A stretch of DNA of 64,000 nucleotides from Streptomyces mirabilis (GTDB lineage Bacteria; Actinomycetota; Actinomycetes; Streptomycetales; Streptomycetaceae), in NCBI RefSeq assembly GCF_039503195.1, contig NZ_JBCJKP010000001.1, forward strand, positions 8,928,001 through 8,992,000, read 5' to 3'. Made by a program: the position numbers and the translations under genes. Positions 9,050 through 17,577 of this stretch are shown one piece after another. The notes beneath the pieces were generated by a model. The model ran no database searches and had not been told where the DNA came from. It worked only from the letters and a program-made list of their open reading frames with translations. Numbering within the stretch: position 1 is the first letter of the stretch; every line of letters begins with the position of its first letter.

Positions 9050-10516
9050 GTGAGCAAGGACGCCGTAGACACGGCCAAGGCCGCACCCCGCACCGACGCG
9101 GCCCGCACGCCCGCGGACGCGGGCGACGCCGGTTACAGCAAGGACCTCAAGGCCCGCCACGTCAACATGATCGCCATCGGGGGCGCGATCGGCACCGGAC
9201 TCTTCCTCGGCGCCGGCGGCCGACTCCACACCGCGGGACCCGCGCTGGCGATCGCCTACCTCGTCTGCGGAGTCTTCGCCTTCTTCGTCGTGCGCGCGCT
9301 CGGCGAGCTGGTCCTCTACCGGCCGTCCTCCGGGTCCTTCGTGTCGTACGCGCGCGAGTTCCTCGGCGAGAAGGGCGCGTACGTCGCCGGGTGGATGTAC
9401 TTCCTCAACTGGTCGACGACCGGCATCGCCGACATCACCGCGATCGCGCTCTACACGCACTACTGGAGCTTCTTCACCGACATCCCGCAGTGGGTGCTGG
9501 CGCTGATCGCCCTCGCGGTGGTCCTGGCCGTCAACCTGATCTCGGTGAAGATCTTCGGCGAGATGGAGTTCTGGTTCGCGATCGTCAAGGTCGCCACCCT
9601 CGTCTCCTTCATGCTGGTCGGCATCTTCCTGCTGGCCACGCACCACGACGTGGGCGGTCAGAAGCCCGGCCTGGGCGTCATCACGGACCACGGCGGTCTG
9701 CTCCCGCACGGGATCATGCCGGTCGTCCTGGTGATGCAGGGCGTGATCTTCGCTTACGCGGCCCTGGAGCTGGTCGGTGTCGCCGCGGGCGAGACCGCCG
9801 AGCCGGAGAAGGTCGTCCCGCGCGCGGTGAACTCGATCATGTGGCGCGTGGGCCTGTTCTACGTGGGCTCGGTCGTGCTGCTCGCGCTGCTGCTGCCCGG
9901 TTCGGTCTACTCGGCCGACGAGAGCCCCTTCGTCACCGTCCTGTCGAAGATCGGCGTCCAGGGTGCCGGTGACGTCATGAACCTGGTCGTCCTCACCGCG
10001 GCCATGTCGTCCCTGAACTCCGGCCTGTACTCCACCGGCCGCATCCTGCGCTCCATGGCGATGGCGGGCTCCGCGCCCCGGTTCACCGCGAAGATGAACC
10101 GCAGCCAGGTCCCGTACGGCGGCATCCTGCTCACCTGCGCGGTGTGCGTGCTCGGCGTCGGCCTGAACTACCTCATGCCCAGCCAGGCCTTCGAGATCGT
10201 CCTGAACGTGGCGTCCCTGGGCATCATCAGCACCTGGGTGATCATCATGGTCTGTCACCTGGTGTTCGTCCGCCGCGCCAAGGACGGTCTGGTCACCCGC
10301 CCGTCCTTCCGGCTCCCCGGCAGCCCCGTGACCGAGATCGTCACCATCGCCTTCCTGCTGGCCGTGCTCGGCCTGATGGGGAACGACCCCGAGGTCGGAC
10401 GCAAGACCCTGCTCCTCATCCCGGTGATCGCGGCCCTGCTGGTCGGCGGCTGGTTCGCGATCCGCCACCGGGTCTCGAAGACCACGGACCAGGAACTGAG
10501 CGAGCTGACGAAGTAG
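9050..10516 (+). CDS. ansP: Amino-acid permease, AnsP-like (L-asparagine) APC family
   Basis: 488 aa with about 12 hydrophobic segments. After a soluble N-terminus it reads LKARHVNMIAIGGAIGTGLF, the APC entry motif. RPSSGSFVSYAREFLGEK and AGWMYFLNWS closely follow E. coli AnsP as I remember it. The helix 8 region (AMSSLNSGLYSTGRILRSMA) is also typical. The frame is open upstream, but the GTG at 9050 starts the first residues that look like a permease tail. Substrate could also be another polar or D-amino acid. A hairpin follows the stop. Confidence 0.82.
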   Translation: MSKDAVDTAKAAPRTDAARTPADAGDAGYSKDLKARHVNMIAIGGAIGTGLFLGAGGRLHTAGPALAIAYLVCGVFAFFVVRALGELVLYRPSSGSFVSYAREFLGEKGAYVAGWMYFLNWSTTGIADITAIALYTHYWSFFTDIPQWVLALIALAVVLAVNLISVKIFGEMEFWFAIVKVATLVSFMLVGIFLLATHHDVGGQKPGLGVITDHGGLLPHGIMPVVLVMQGVIFAYAALELVGVAAGETAEPEKVVPRAVNSIMWRVGLFYVGSVVLLALLLPGSVYSADESPFVTVLSKIGVQGAGDVMNLVVLTAAMSSLNSGLYSTGRILRSMAMAGSAPRFTAKMNRSQVPYGGILLTCAVCVLGVGLNYLMPSQAFEIVLNVASLGIISTWVIIMVCHLVFVRRAKDGLVTRPSFRLPGSPVTEIVTIAFLLAVLGLMGNDPEVGRKTLLLIPVIAALLVGGWFAIRHRVSKTTDQELSELTK

Positions 10517-10524
10517 CAGGTCGT

Positions 10525-10546
10525 GCGCCGCTGTCAGTGGCGGCGC
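10525..10546 (+). terminator. Hairpin after the permease gene
   Basis: GCGCCGC (10525-10531) and GCGGCGC (10540-10546) form a perfect 7-bp stem that G-U pairs extend inward. It starts 8 bases after the permease stop and ends 13 bases before the macro-domain gene. Confidence 0.5.
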
Positions 10547-10559
10547 CTACGGTGGCGTC

Positions 10560-11039
10560 ATGTCGGAGATCGCATATGTCCGGGGTGACGCCACCACTCC
10601 ATCGGTCAAGGGCGTCAAGCTGATCGCCCATGTCTGCAATGACATCGGGGGCTGGGGGAAGGGCTTCGTCCTGGCCCTGTCGCGCCGCTGGCCCGAGCCG
10701 GAGGCGGCGTACCGGGCGTGGCACCGGGACCGGGCGCACAACGACTTCGGGCTGGGTGCGACCCAGTTCGTCCAGGTCGAGAAGTACGTGTGGGTGGCGA
10801 ACCTGATAGGCCAGCGGGGCATTCGGACCGGCAGCAAGGGCGTCCCCGTTCGCTACGAGGCGATCGACACAGGCCTCGCCCACGTGGCGATCAAGGCCGC
10901 CGAACTCGACGCGTCCGTCCACATGCCCCGTATCGGCTGCGGTCTGGCCGGCGGCGACTGGTCCCGGGTGGAACCGCTCATCTTGCGACGGCTGGTGGAG
11001 CGGGGGGTGGCGGTGACGGTGTACGACCACGGGGAGTGA
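10560..11039 (+). CDS. Macro-domain protein (ADP-ribose binding/hydrolase)
   Basis: 159 aa, a single macro domain. The early HVCNDIGGWGKGF loop and the late HMPRIGCGLAGGDW loop are the two ADP-ribose binding segments. The form resembles the ALC1/TARG1/Poa1p branch rather than MacroD. Likely activities are removal of ADP-ribose from macromolecules or ADP-ribose-1''-phosphate hydrolysis. No toxin or ADP-ribosyltransferase gene is next to it, so its partner is unknown. Confidence 0.9.
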   Translation: MSEIAYVRGDATTPSVKGVKLIAHVCNDIGGWGKGFVLALSRRWPEPEAAYRAWHRDRAHNDFGLGATQFVQVEKYVWVANLIGQRGIRTGSKGVPVRYEAIDTGLAHVAIKAAELDASVHMPRIGCGLAGGDWSRVEPLILRRLVERGVAVTVYDHGE

Positions 11040-11173
11040 GCGGGGTCCGAAGGCTGGGCGCGTGGTTGCTCGCGCCGACGACGGGCCACCGGGGTCGGCC
11101 GGAAGGGCTGTTTTCGGTCAACTCTGGCGCAGATGCGCGTTGGTTCGCACGCATGAGCGGGTAAGTCACGGCC

Positions 11174-11650
11174 ATGGAACTCATCCCCTACCCGATAGGT
11201 CCACTCAACCCGAAGGTTCAGGACCTGGGCTACGCCCTGGCGCTGTTCGCCTTCATCTACGTGTTCGTCGCCCGCGTGCTCCCGCGGATGAACCGGGCGC
11301 TCGAACTGCGGGACGACGCGATCAACGGCGCCAAGGAGCGCGCCGAAGCCGTGCGCGCCCGCGCCGAGAGTGAGCGTCTGGGAACCGAGGCCCTGTTGGC
11401 CGAGGCCCGCCACGAAGCCGCCCGCATCCGCCAGCAGGCCCTCGAACAGGGCTACGCCCTGATCGCCGAAGCCCGCGCGGACGGGCAGCGCGAACGTGAC
11501 GCCGTGGTGGCCGACGGTCGCGCCCGCATCGAGTCCGAGTGCGCGGCGGCCGACGCCGAACTCCGCATGTCCGTATCGGAGTTGGCCTCGGAGCTGGCGA
11601 GCCGCATCGTGGGCGAGCGGATCGCGGCCCCGGTGGAGCAGGGCAACTGA
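11174..11650 (+). CDS. Orphan F-type ATP synthase subunit b-like protein
   Basis: 158 aa. One hydrophobic helix at about residues 16-37 (start of GYALALFAFIYVFVARVLP) is followed by a long charged, alanine-rich helix with no proline, as in the b-subunit stalk. No other ATP synthase gene lies in the window, so this is not the main atpF. Ribosome site is weak. It may pair with other F0/F1 parts, replace AtpF under some condition, or have a separate scaffold role. It is followed by a 15-bp stem terminator. Confidence 0.78.
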   Translation: MELIPYPIGPLNPKVQDLGYALALFAFIYVFVARVLPRMNRALELRDDAINGAKERAEAVRARAESERLGTEALLAEARHEAARIRQQALEQGYALIAEARADGQRERDAVVADGRARIESECAAADAELRMSVSELASELASRIVGERIAAPVEQGN

Positions 11651-11670
11651 CGCCCGTACGTGAACGGCCC

Positions 11671-11710
11671 CCACTCGCCCGCCCTGAGAGACGGAAGGGC
11701 GGGCGAGTGG
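11671..11710. terminator. Strong bidirectional terminator, 15-bp perfect stem
   Basis: Arms 11671-11685 and 11696-11710 are perfect reverse complements around a 10-base loop (GAGAGACGGA). The stem can gain one further pair. It separates the b-like gene (+) from the converging M1 peptidase (-) and can serve both. Confidence 0.85.
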
Positions 11711-11743
11711 GCGAAGCCCCGCTGACGGGACGGCGGTGCCGGT

Positions 11744-13243
11744 TCAGCCGGAGTGGACGGAGTCGGTCGCCGCGATCTTCTTCCACGACCTGGGTTGCGC
11801 CGGGGCCCCCGCCGTGGCCGGGGCCACCGCGATCGACGCACCCCTCGCCGCGGGCGCCGCCGGCTTCGACGGCTCGAACAGCCAGGTGTCGAAGAGCGTG
11901 GCGAGCGACTTGCCCGACACCTTCTCCGCGTACTTCCGGAAGTCCCCGACGGACGCGTTCCCGTACGCGTGCTCCCGCGGCCACCCCTTCAGGATGGCGA
12001 AGAACGTGTCGTCCCCGACCTCGTTGCGCAGCGCCTGCACCGCCACCGCCCCCCGGTCGTAGACCGCGGTGTCGAACTGGTTGTCCGGACCGGGGTCACC
12101 CGGCGCGACCTTCCAGAAGGCGTCGTCCGCCGGATGCGAGGCGTACACGTAGTCCGCGAGCTCCTGCGCCGTCCCCTCCCCCTCGTGCTCGGACCACAGC
12201 CACTGCGCGTACCGCGCGAAGCCCTCGTTGATCCAGATGTCCTTCCAGCCCTTCAGGGACACGTCGTCGCCGTACCACTGGTGCGCCAGCTCATGGACGA
12301 CCACGGAGGTGTTGGAGCCGTTCGCGAACTGCCGGGGGCTGTAGTAGACGCGGGTCTGGGTCTCCAGCGCGTACCCGGTGGTGGTGTTCGGCACGTATCC
12401 GCCCACCGAGCTGAAGGGGTACGGGCCGAAGTAGCCGGTCAGCCAGTCGACGATCTCCCCGGTCCGCTCGACGCTCGCCCGCGCGGCCCCGTCGTTGTCG
12501 CCGAGGTCCTTGCTGTACGCGTTGACGACCGGGACGCCGGCGGCCGTCGTGCCCGTCGTGATGTCGAATTTTCCGATGGCGAGCGTCGCGAGATAGGTCG
12601 CCTGCGGCTTGTTGGACCGCCAGCTGTAGCGGGTCCAGCCGAGCCGTGAACTCGTCGACTGGAGCGTGCCGTTGGAAATCGCCTGCGTACCGTCCGGCAC
12701 CGCCACCGAGACGTCGTACGTGGCCTTGTCGCTCGGATGGTCGTTGCTGGGGAACCACCACCAGGCCGACTCGGGCTCGTCCGCCGCGACGGCCCCGTCC
12801 GGAGTGCGGTGCCAGGTCGAGAAGCCGTACGCGCTCTTCGTCGAGGGCACCCCGCTGTAACGGACGACGACCGTGACGGGCGTGCCCTTCGGCAGCGGAG
12901 TCGCCGGGGTGATCTCCAGCTCGTGCTGGCCCGAGGTGGTGAACGAGGCCTTCGCCCCGTTGACCCGCACCTCGCTCACGTCGAGCAGGAAGTCGAGGTC
13001 GAAGCGTGAGAGGTCCTGCGTGGTGGTGGCCAGGAGGGTCGCCGTTCCCTGCAACTCGTCGGTGGCCGGCTGGTACTGGAGCCGCAGGTCGTAGTGCGAG
13101 ACGTCGTATCCGCCGTTGCCGTAGGCCGGGTAGTAGGGGTCGCCGATACCGGGCGCCCCGGGGGTGTAGTCCGCCGCCGATGCCGGGATCGCCAGCAGCA
13201 GGGAGGCGGCGAGCGCGCCCGGGGCGATGAGTCTGCGGTGCAC
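11744..13243 (-). CDS. Secreted M1-family zinc metallopeptidase
   Basis: 499 aa from a GTG at 13243, preceded by GGAG six bases upstream; a TTG four codons earlier is the alternative. The signal peptide is clear (VHRRLIAPGALAASLLLAIP then ASA before AADY). After a beta-rich N-terminal domain comes the thermolysin-like catalytic site HELAHQWYG (H317, E318, H321) with the third zinc ligand in WINEGFARYA (E340). The proline/alanine-rich C-tail is short and lacks the long C-terminal domain of PepN. An exported aminopeptidase acting on peptides outside the cell. It diverges from another secreted peptidase gene. Confidence 0.92.
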   Translation of the reverse strand: MHRRLIAPGALAASLLLAIPASAADYTPGAPGIGDPYYPAYGNGGYDVSHYDLRLQYQPATDELQGTATLLATTTQDLSRFDLDFLLDVSEVRVNGAKASFTTSGQHELEITPATPLPKGTPVTVVVRYSGVPSTKSAYGFSTWHRTPDGAVAADEPESAWWWFPSNDHPSDKATYDVSVAVPDGTQAISNGTLQSTSSRLGWTRYSWRSNKPQATYLATLAIGKFDITTGTTAAGVPVVNAYSKDLGDNDGAARASVERTGEIVDWLTGYFGPYPFSSVGGYVPNTTTGYALETQTRVYYSPRQFANGSNTSVVVHELAHQWYGDDVSLKGWKDIWINEGFARYAQWLWSEHEGEGTAQELADYVYASHPADDAFWKVAPGDPGPDNQFDTAVYDRGAVAVQALRNEVGDDTFFAILKGWPREHAYGNASVGDFRKYAEKVSGKSLATLFDTWLFEPSKPAAPAARGASIAVAPATAGAPAQPRSWKKIAATDSVHSG

Positions 13244-13423
13244 GGAGAGCTCCAAGTCATGGGGGAACGAGGACGGTTCGGAGCCTATTGACTCCCTGTC
13301 CCGTCACCCTGTCCATCGCCCCTCCTGTCACACGATCGCCATTCGGCCGTCATGACCGATTCGGGCCCTGCTGCCTCCAGGGACCCTCTTTTGTACCGGA
13401 GTTGACCGGGGTACCTTCCGCGC

Positions 13424-15388
13424 ATGCCGAAACCAGCGCGCCGTATGCGCTTCACGACCTGGAGATCGCTCGCGACGGCGGCCACCGCCGCCCTGATGGC
13501 CGTCTTCCTCGCCCCCGCCGCCGCACACGGCGCGCCCCGGGAGAGCACCCCGGTCTACTCGTACGAGAACGCGATCCGCGAATCCGTCTGGGTGGACACC
13601 GGCCTCGACGGCGACGGGGACGGGAAGACCGACCGCGTCGCCGTCGACATCGTCCGGCCCCGTGAACTCGCCCAGCAGGGCCGCAAGGTTCCCGTGATCA
13701 TGGACGCCAGCCCGTACTACGCCTGCTGCGGGCGCGGAAACGAGAGCCAGCTCAAGACGTACGACGCGAACGGCGACGTCGTCCAGATGCCGCTGTTCTA
13801 CGACAACTACTTCGTACCGCGCGGCTACGCCTTCGTCGGCGTCGACCTGGCCGGAACCAATCGCTCCGACGGCTGTGTGGACGTCGGCGGCCGCTCCGAC
13901 ATCCAGTCCGCGAAAGCCGTGGTCGACTGGCTCAACGGTCGGGCCAAGGGCTACACGACGCGTACCGGCGCCGACCGGGCCAAGGCGACCTGGACCAACG
14001 GCAGAACCGGCATGATCGGCAAGAGCTGGGACGGCACCATCGCCAACGGTGTCGCCGCGACCGGCGTCAAGGGCCTGAAGACCATCGTGCCGATCAGCGC
14101 CATCTCCTCCTGGTACGACTACTACTTCGCCAAGGGCGCCCCGCTGTACGACTCGGGCCCGGACTGGCTCTCCGGCTACGTCGACAGCCCCGAGGCCACC
14201 GCCAAGTGCGCCGCCGTGCAGCAGAAGCTCGTCGACGGGGCGCCGCGCACCGGTGACTGGACCAAGTTCTGGTCCGAGCGCGACTACGTGAAGGACGCCG
14301 GCAAGGTCAGGGCGAGCGTCTTCCTGGTGCACGGCATGCAGGACCTCAACGTCCGTACCAAGAACTTCGGCCAGTGGTGGAGCGCCCTCGCCAAGAACGG
14401 CGTCGAGCGCAAGATCTGGCTCTCGCAGACCGGCCATGTCGACCCCTTCGACTTCCGCCGCGGCGCCTGGGTCGACACCCTGCACCGCTGGTTCGACCAC
14501 GAACTCCTCGGCTACGACAACGGCATCGACCACGAGCCCATGGCAGACATCGAGCGCCACCCCGACCAGTGGGCCACCTCCAGCGTCTGGCCGCCCCGCG
14601 GGACGCAGACGACGACACTCCGCCCCGGCACGGGCACCCAGGCGGGCGTCGGCACCCTCGGTCTGCGTACGGGCTCCGGGAGCGAGACCTTCACCGACGA
14701 CCCGAAGCTCGGCGAGACCGACTGGGCCGCCCACATCGACCGGTCCAGCCCCGAGAAGGCCGGATTCGTCACCAAGCCGCTGACCCGGGACCTGCGGCTG
14801 TCCGGCTCCTCCACGGTGACCGTCACCGCCACGCCGACCACCTCGACCGCTCACCTCTCCGCGGTCCTGGTCGACCTGGGCCCGGACACCATCCGTGACT
14901 ACGCCGACGGCGGCGAGGGCATCACCACCGTCACCGACCGCACCTGCTGGGGTCCGAGCACGACCGGCGACAGCTCCTGCTACAAGGTCACCCAGGCGAA
15001 GAAGACCGATGTGGCCGCCACGGTCTTCAGCCGCGGCTGGGCCGACCTCGGCAACTACGCCTCCGACCTCAAGGGCGTCCCGCTCACCCCGGGCAAGGCG
15101 TACACGATCACGCTCGACCTGGCCGCCACCGACCACGTCGTCCCGGCGGGCCACCGGCTCGCTCTGATCGTCGCGGGCACCGACAAGGACCTCATCGACC
15201 CGCCGTCGACCACTCCGACCCTCACGCTGGACCTGTCCCGTACGTCGGCCCGCGTGCCGTTCGTCGGCGGCGCCGAGGCCTTCGCCAAGGCGACGTCGGG
15301 ATCCACCGCCGCCGCGACGAGCACGGCCGGCCTCGACGGCGTACGCCATCCGAGCAGTGCCCTCCGGGTCCCGGGGGAGACCCGCTGA
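13424..15388 (+). CDS. Secreted Xaa-Pro dipeptidyl-peptidase (S15/CocE family)
   Basis: 654 aa with an export signal (basic start, hydrophobic stretch LATAATAALMAVFLAPAAA, then HGAP). Alpha/beta-hydrolase domain with nucleophile S201 in IGKSWDGT, acid D307 in VHGMQDLN and H338 in QTGHVDPF. From about 370 on is the C-terminal jelly-roll typical of S15 enzymes (ending with GKAYTITLDL and VPAGHRLALIVAG). It releases Xaa-Pro dipeptides. Divergent from the M1 peptidase across 180 bp, which suggests joint control of secreted proteolysis. Confidence 0.92.
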   Translation: MPKPARRMRFTTWRSLATAATAALMAVFLAPAAAHGAPRESTPVYSYENAIRESVWVDTGLDGDGDGKTDRVAVDIVRPRELAQQGRKVPVIMDASPYYACCGRGNESQLKTYDANGDVVQMPLFYDNYFVPRGYAFVGVDLAGTNRSDGCVDVGGRSDIQSAKAVVDWLNGRAKGYTTRTGADRAKATWTNGRTGMIGKSWDGTIANGVAATGVKGLKTIVPISAISSWYDYYFAKGAPLYDSGPDWLSGYVDSPEATAKCAAVQQKLVDGAPRTGDWTKFWSERDYVKDAGKVRASVFLVHGMQDLNVRTKNFGQWWSALAKNGVERKIWLSQTGHVDPFDFRRGAWVDTLHRWFDHELLGYDNGIDHEPMADIERHPDQWATSSVWPPRGTQTTTLRPGTGTQAGVGTLGLRTGSGSETFTDDPKLGETDWAAHIDRSSPEKAGFVTKPLTRDLRLSGSSTVTVTATPTTSTAHLSAVLVDLGPDTIRDYADGGEGITTVTDRTCWGPSTTGDSSCYKVTQAKKTDVAATVFSRGWADLGNYASDLKGVPLTPGKAYTITLDLAATDHVVPAGHRLALIVAGTDKDLIDPPSTTPTLTLDLSRTSARVPFVGGAEAFAKATSGSTAAATSTAGLDGVRHPSSALRVPGETR

Positions 15389-15401
15389 TCCGCTGACCCC
15401 C

Positions 15402-16376
15402 TCAAGGGCGCACGGCGGCCGGTTCCTCGCCCAGCGCGAGCCCGGCCGCCTCCCGCGCACAGCCCCAGGCCACCGTGACGCCCGCGCCGCCGTGACCGTA
15501 GTGGTGCACCAACACCCGTCCGTCGGGCAGTACTTCACGCTCCAGCCGGACCGTGTCACGCACCGGCCGCAGCCCCACCCGATGGCCCAGCATGCGAGCC
15601 CCGGCGATCTCCGGCCGCAGCGCCACACACCGTTCGACGATCGCTTCGGCCGCCGCCGGATCCGGCACGAGCGACCAGTCATCGTCGTCGGTCGTGCCCC
15701 CCAGCACGAGGCGGTCCGGGTGCGGGAAGACATAGGTGGTCGTCCCGGCGTCCCTGTCCGTCGACACGAGCCAGGTACGGACCCCGGGGTTCTCCACGAT
15801 CACGAGCTGCCCGCGCACGGGCCGTACGGCCGGATCCGGTACGAGCGTGTGGGCGCCAAGCCCCGTGCAGTTGACGACGACCGGCGCCTCGACCTCCGCG
15901 AGATCGGTCACCGTCCGTGTCTCGATCATCCCGCCCGCCCGCAGGAACCGCTCGCGCAGCCACCGCAGATGCACCGGCATGTCGATCAGCGGCAGCCGCG
16001 CCCACAGCCCCGTACCCGGGTACTCCTCGGCCGTCGTCGCCCGCAGCCCCGGCACCCGGGCAGCCCACGGCTCCAGCTCGTCCAGTCGCGTCTCGCCCTG
16101 TACACCCTCGACCACGCGTACGCCCGTCTCATCCGGCAGGGCCGCCAACTCCTCGTACACGGAGAGTGATCGCAGGGCCCATTCACCCGCGAGCGCCTTC
16201 GGCCGGATGCGATACGGCCACCACAGCGCGCCGGCAACGGCCGAGGTGGTCAGCTCGCCGGACTCCCGCGCCCACACCCGTACCCGCCGGCCGCGCTCGG
16301 CCAGGACGATCGCCGTCGTCAACCCGACCACACCACTTCCGACCACGATCACGTCACCGCTGGGTGCGTTGTCCAT
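15402..16376 (-). CDS. FAD-dependent D-amino-acid oxidase
   Basis: 324 aa. N-terminal FAD loop VIVVGSGVVGLTTAIVLAERG, then AGALWWPYR. The DAAO substrate/C-terminal signature RVGLRPVRDTVRLE and HHYGHGGAGVTVAWG is intact. It oxidises D-amino acids to keto acids with H2O2. There is no signal peptide, so it acts in the cytoplasm. Only 13 bases separate its stop from the converging S15 peptidase, with no hairpin visible between them. Confidence 0.93.
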   Translation of the reverse strand: MDNAPSGDVIVVGSGVVGLTTAIVLAERGRRVRVWARESGELTTSAVAGALWWPYRIRPKALAGEWALRSLSVYEELAALPDETGVRVVEGVQGETRLDELEPWAARVPGLRATTAEEYPGTGLWARLPLIDMPVHLRWLRERFLRAGGMIETRTVTDLAEVEAPVVVNCTGLGAHTLVPDPAVRPVRGQLVIVENPGVRTWLVSTDRDAGTTTYVFPHPDRLVLGGTTDDDDWSLVPDPAAAEAIVERCVALRPEIAGARMLGHRVGLRPVRDTVRLEREVLPDGRVLVHHYGHGGAGVTVAWGCAREAAGLALGEEPAAVRP

Positions 16377-16442
16377 GGCGGGACGTTAGCGGAATATGTC
16401 ATGCCGTGCTCACATCACTCCCAGTCTGGGGATACTCACAGC

Positions 16443-17468
16443 ATGTCTGCCGAGTACGCGACCTTCGGCCTGGCACCGGCGATGCGTGCCGGTGGAGTCC
16501 TCGCCAACGGTGACTACCAAGTGCACCGGGACTTCGTCGACTTCATCGTCGACGGCCGCCCGCTGCTGTACCAGCTCTCCGACCTCGACGCGGTGTCCCC
16601 GCTCGCCTCCGACGTACCACCCGCCATCTTCACCGCACAGGTCCGAAGCCTCCTCCTGGAGGCCGAGGCCCCGCTCGAAGACGGCCGTTACGTGATCTAC
16701 GGCTGTCCCGAGTGCGAGGGCATCGAATGCGGTGCCGTGACCGCCGTCATCGAGAAGGACGACTCCCGCGACGACTACGTGTGGCGCGACTTCGCCTGGC
16801 AGACCGGCGAACACGCCGATCTGGAGCTCAACGGCTACCACGGGATAGGGCCGTTCCGCTTCCAGGGCGCCGAGTACCGCAGCGCCCTGAACTCGCTGCT
16901 CCTCGGCGACCCCGGGGCGCGCCGCAGGGTCCTGCTCATCGGCGCCCGGGTCGCCGTGCTCGCCAAGCTCGCCGCCGCCCTGCGCACCATCGGCATCGGC
17001 GCCGACATCACCCGCGACGCCACCGACGTCCCGGCCGAGGAACTCCGCGAGTACGGCGCGGTGGCCTTCGGGCGCGCCATCGGCGAACAGGAGCGCGCGG
17101 CCGTACGGGGGTCCTTCGAGCGGGCCGGGGTCGAGGTCGCCTATGTCGACGGCCTGGCCCCCGTCGTCCCGCTCCTCGTCGCTCAGATCGAGCACGCCCT
17201 GGACCGCAGTCCCCACGAGCTGCGCCGCCTCACCCGCCTGGTCGCCGCCGACGGCGAGGCGGGCATCGAGGTCACCTCCACCTGCCGGGTCCAGATCACC
17301 GCGTACCGCCTCGACCGGCTGTACCGCACGCACACGCAGGAGGTCTTCGACGGGATTCTGGAGGCGGGCAGACACCGGATCGCCCTGGACGCCAAGGCCG
17401 TGAAGGGGGAGTCCTTCCTCGTGGCGCGGACCTCGGGGAGCGTGCTGGTGGAGGCGATGGCCCACTGA
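16443..17468 (+). CDS. Conserved hypothetical protein with Rossmann-like middle region
   Basis: 341 aa, family not recognised. The ATG at 16443 was chosen over an open frame upstream because GGGGAT lies 9 bases before it. Visible features: a cysteine cluster CPECEGIEC at about residues 85-93, and a nucleotide-binding-like stretch RRVLLIGARVAVLAKLAAAL with alternating strand and helix at about 160-245. The 66-bp gap to the D-amino-acid oxidase gene must hold both divergent promoters, so the two may be co-regulated. No function is proposed. Confidence 0.7.
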   Translation: MSAEYATFGLAPAMRAGGVLANGDYQVHRDFVDFIVDGRPLLYQLSDLDAVSPLASDVPPAIFTAQVRSLLLEAEAPLEDGRYVIYGCPECEGIECGAVTAVIEKDDSRDDYVWRDFAWQTGEHADLELNGYHGIGPFRFQGAEYRSALNSLLLGDPGARRRVLLIGARVAVLAKLAAALRTIGIGADITRDATDVPAEELREYGAVAFGRAIGEQERAAVRGSFERAGVEVAYVDGLAPVVPLLVAQIEHALDRSPHELRRLTRLVAADGEAGIEVTSTCRVQITAYRLDRLYRTHTQEVFDGILEAGRHRIALDAKAVKGESFLVARTSGSVLVEAMAH

Positions 17469-17577
17469 GCGGGCCGTACGGACACGGGGGTGCGGCCCCG
17501 CGCGGAAACCGGGACGTGGCCCCCCACGGAAACGGAGACGCAGCCGGGGCGGCCGGGCCGTTAGGATCGGCCCCCTG

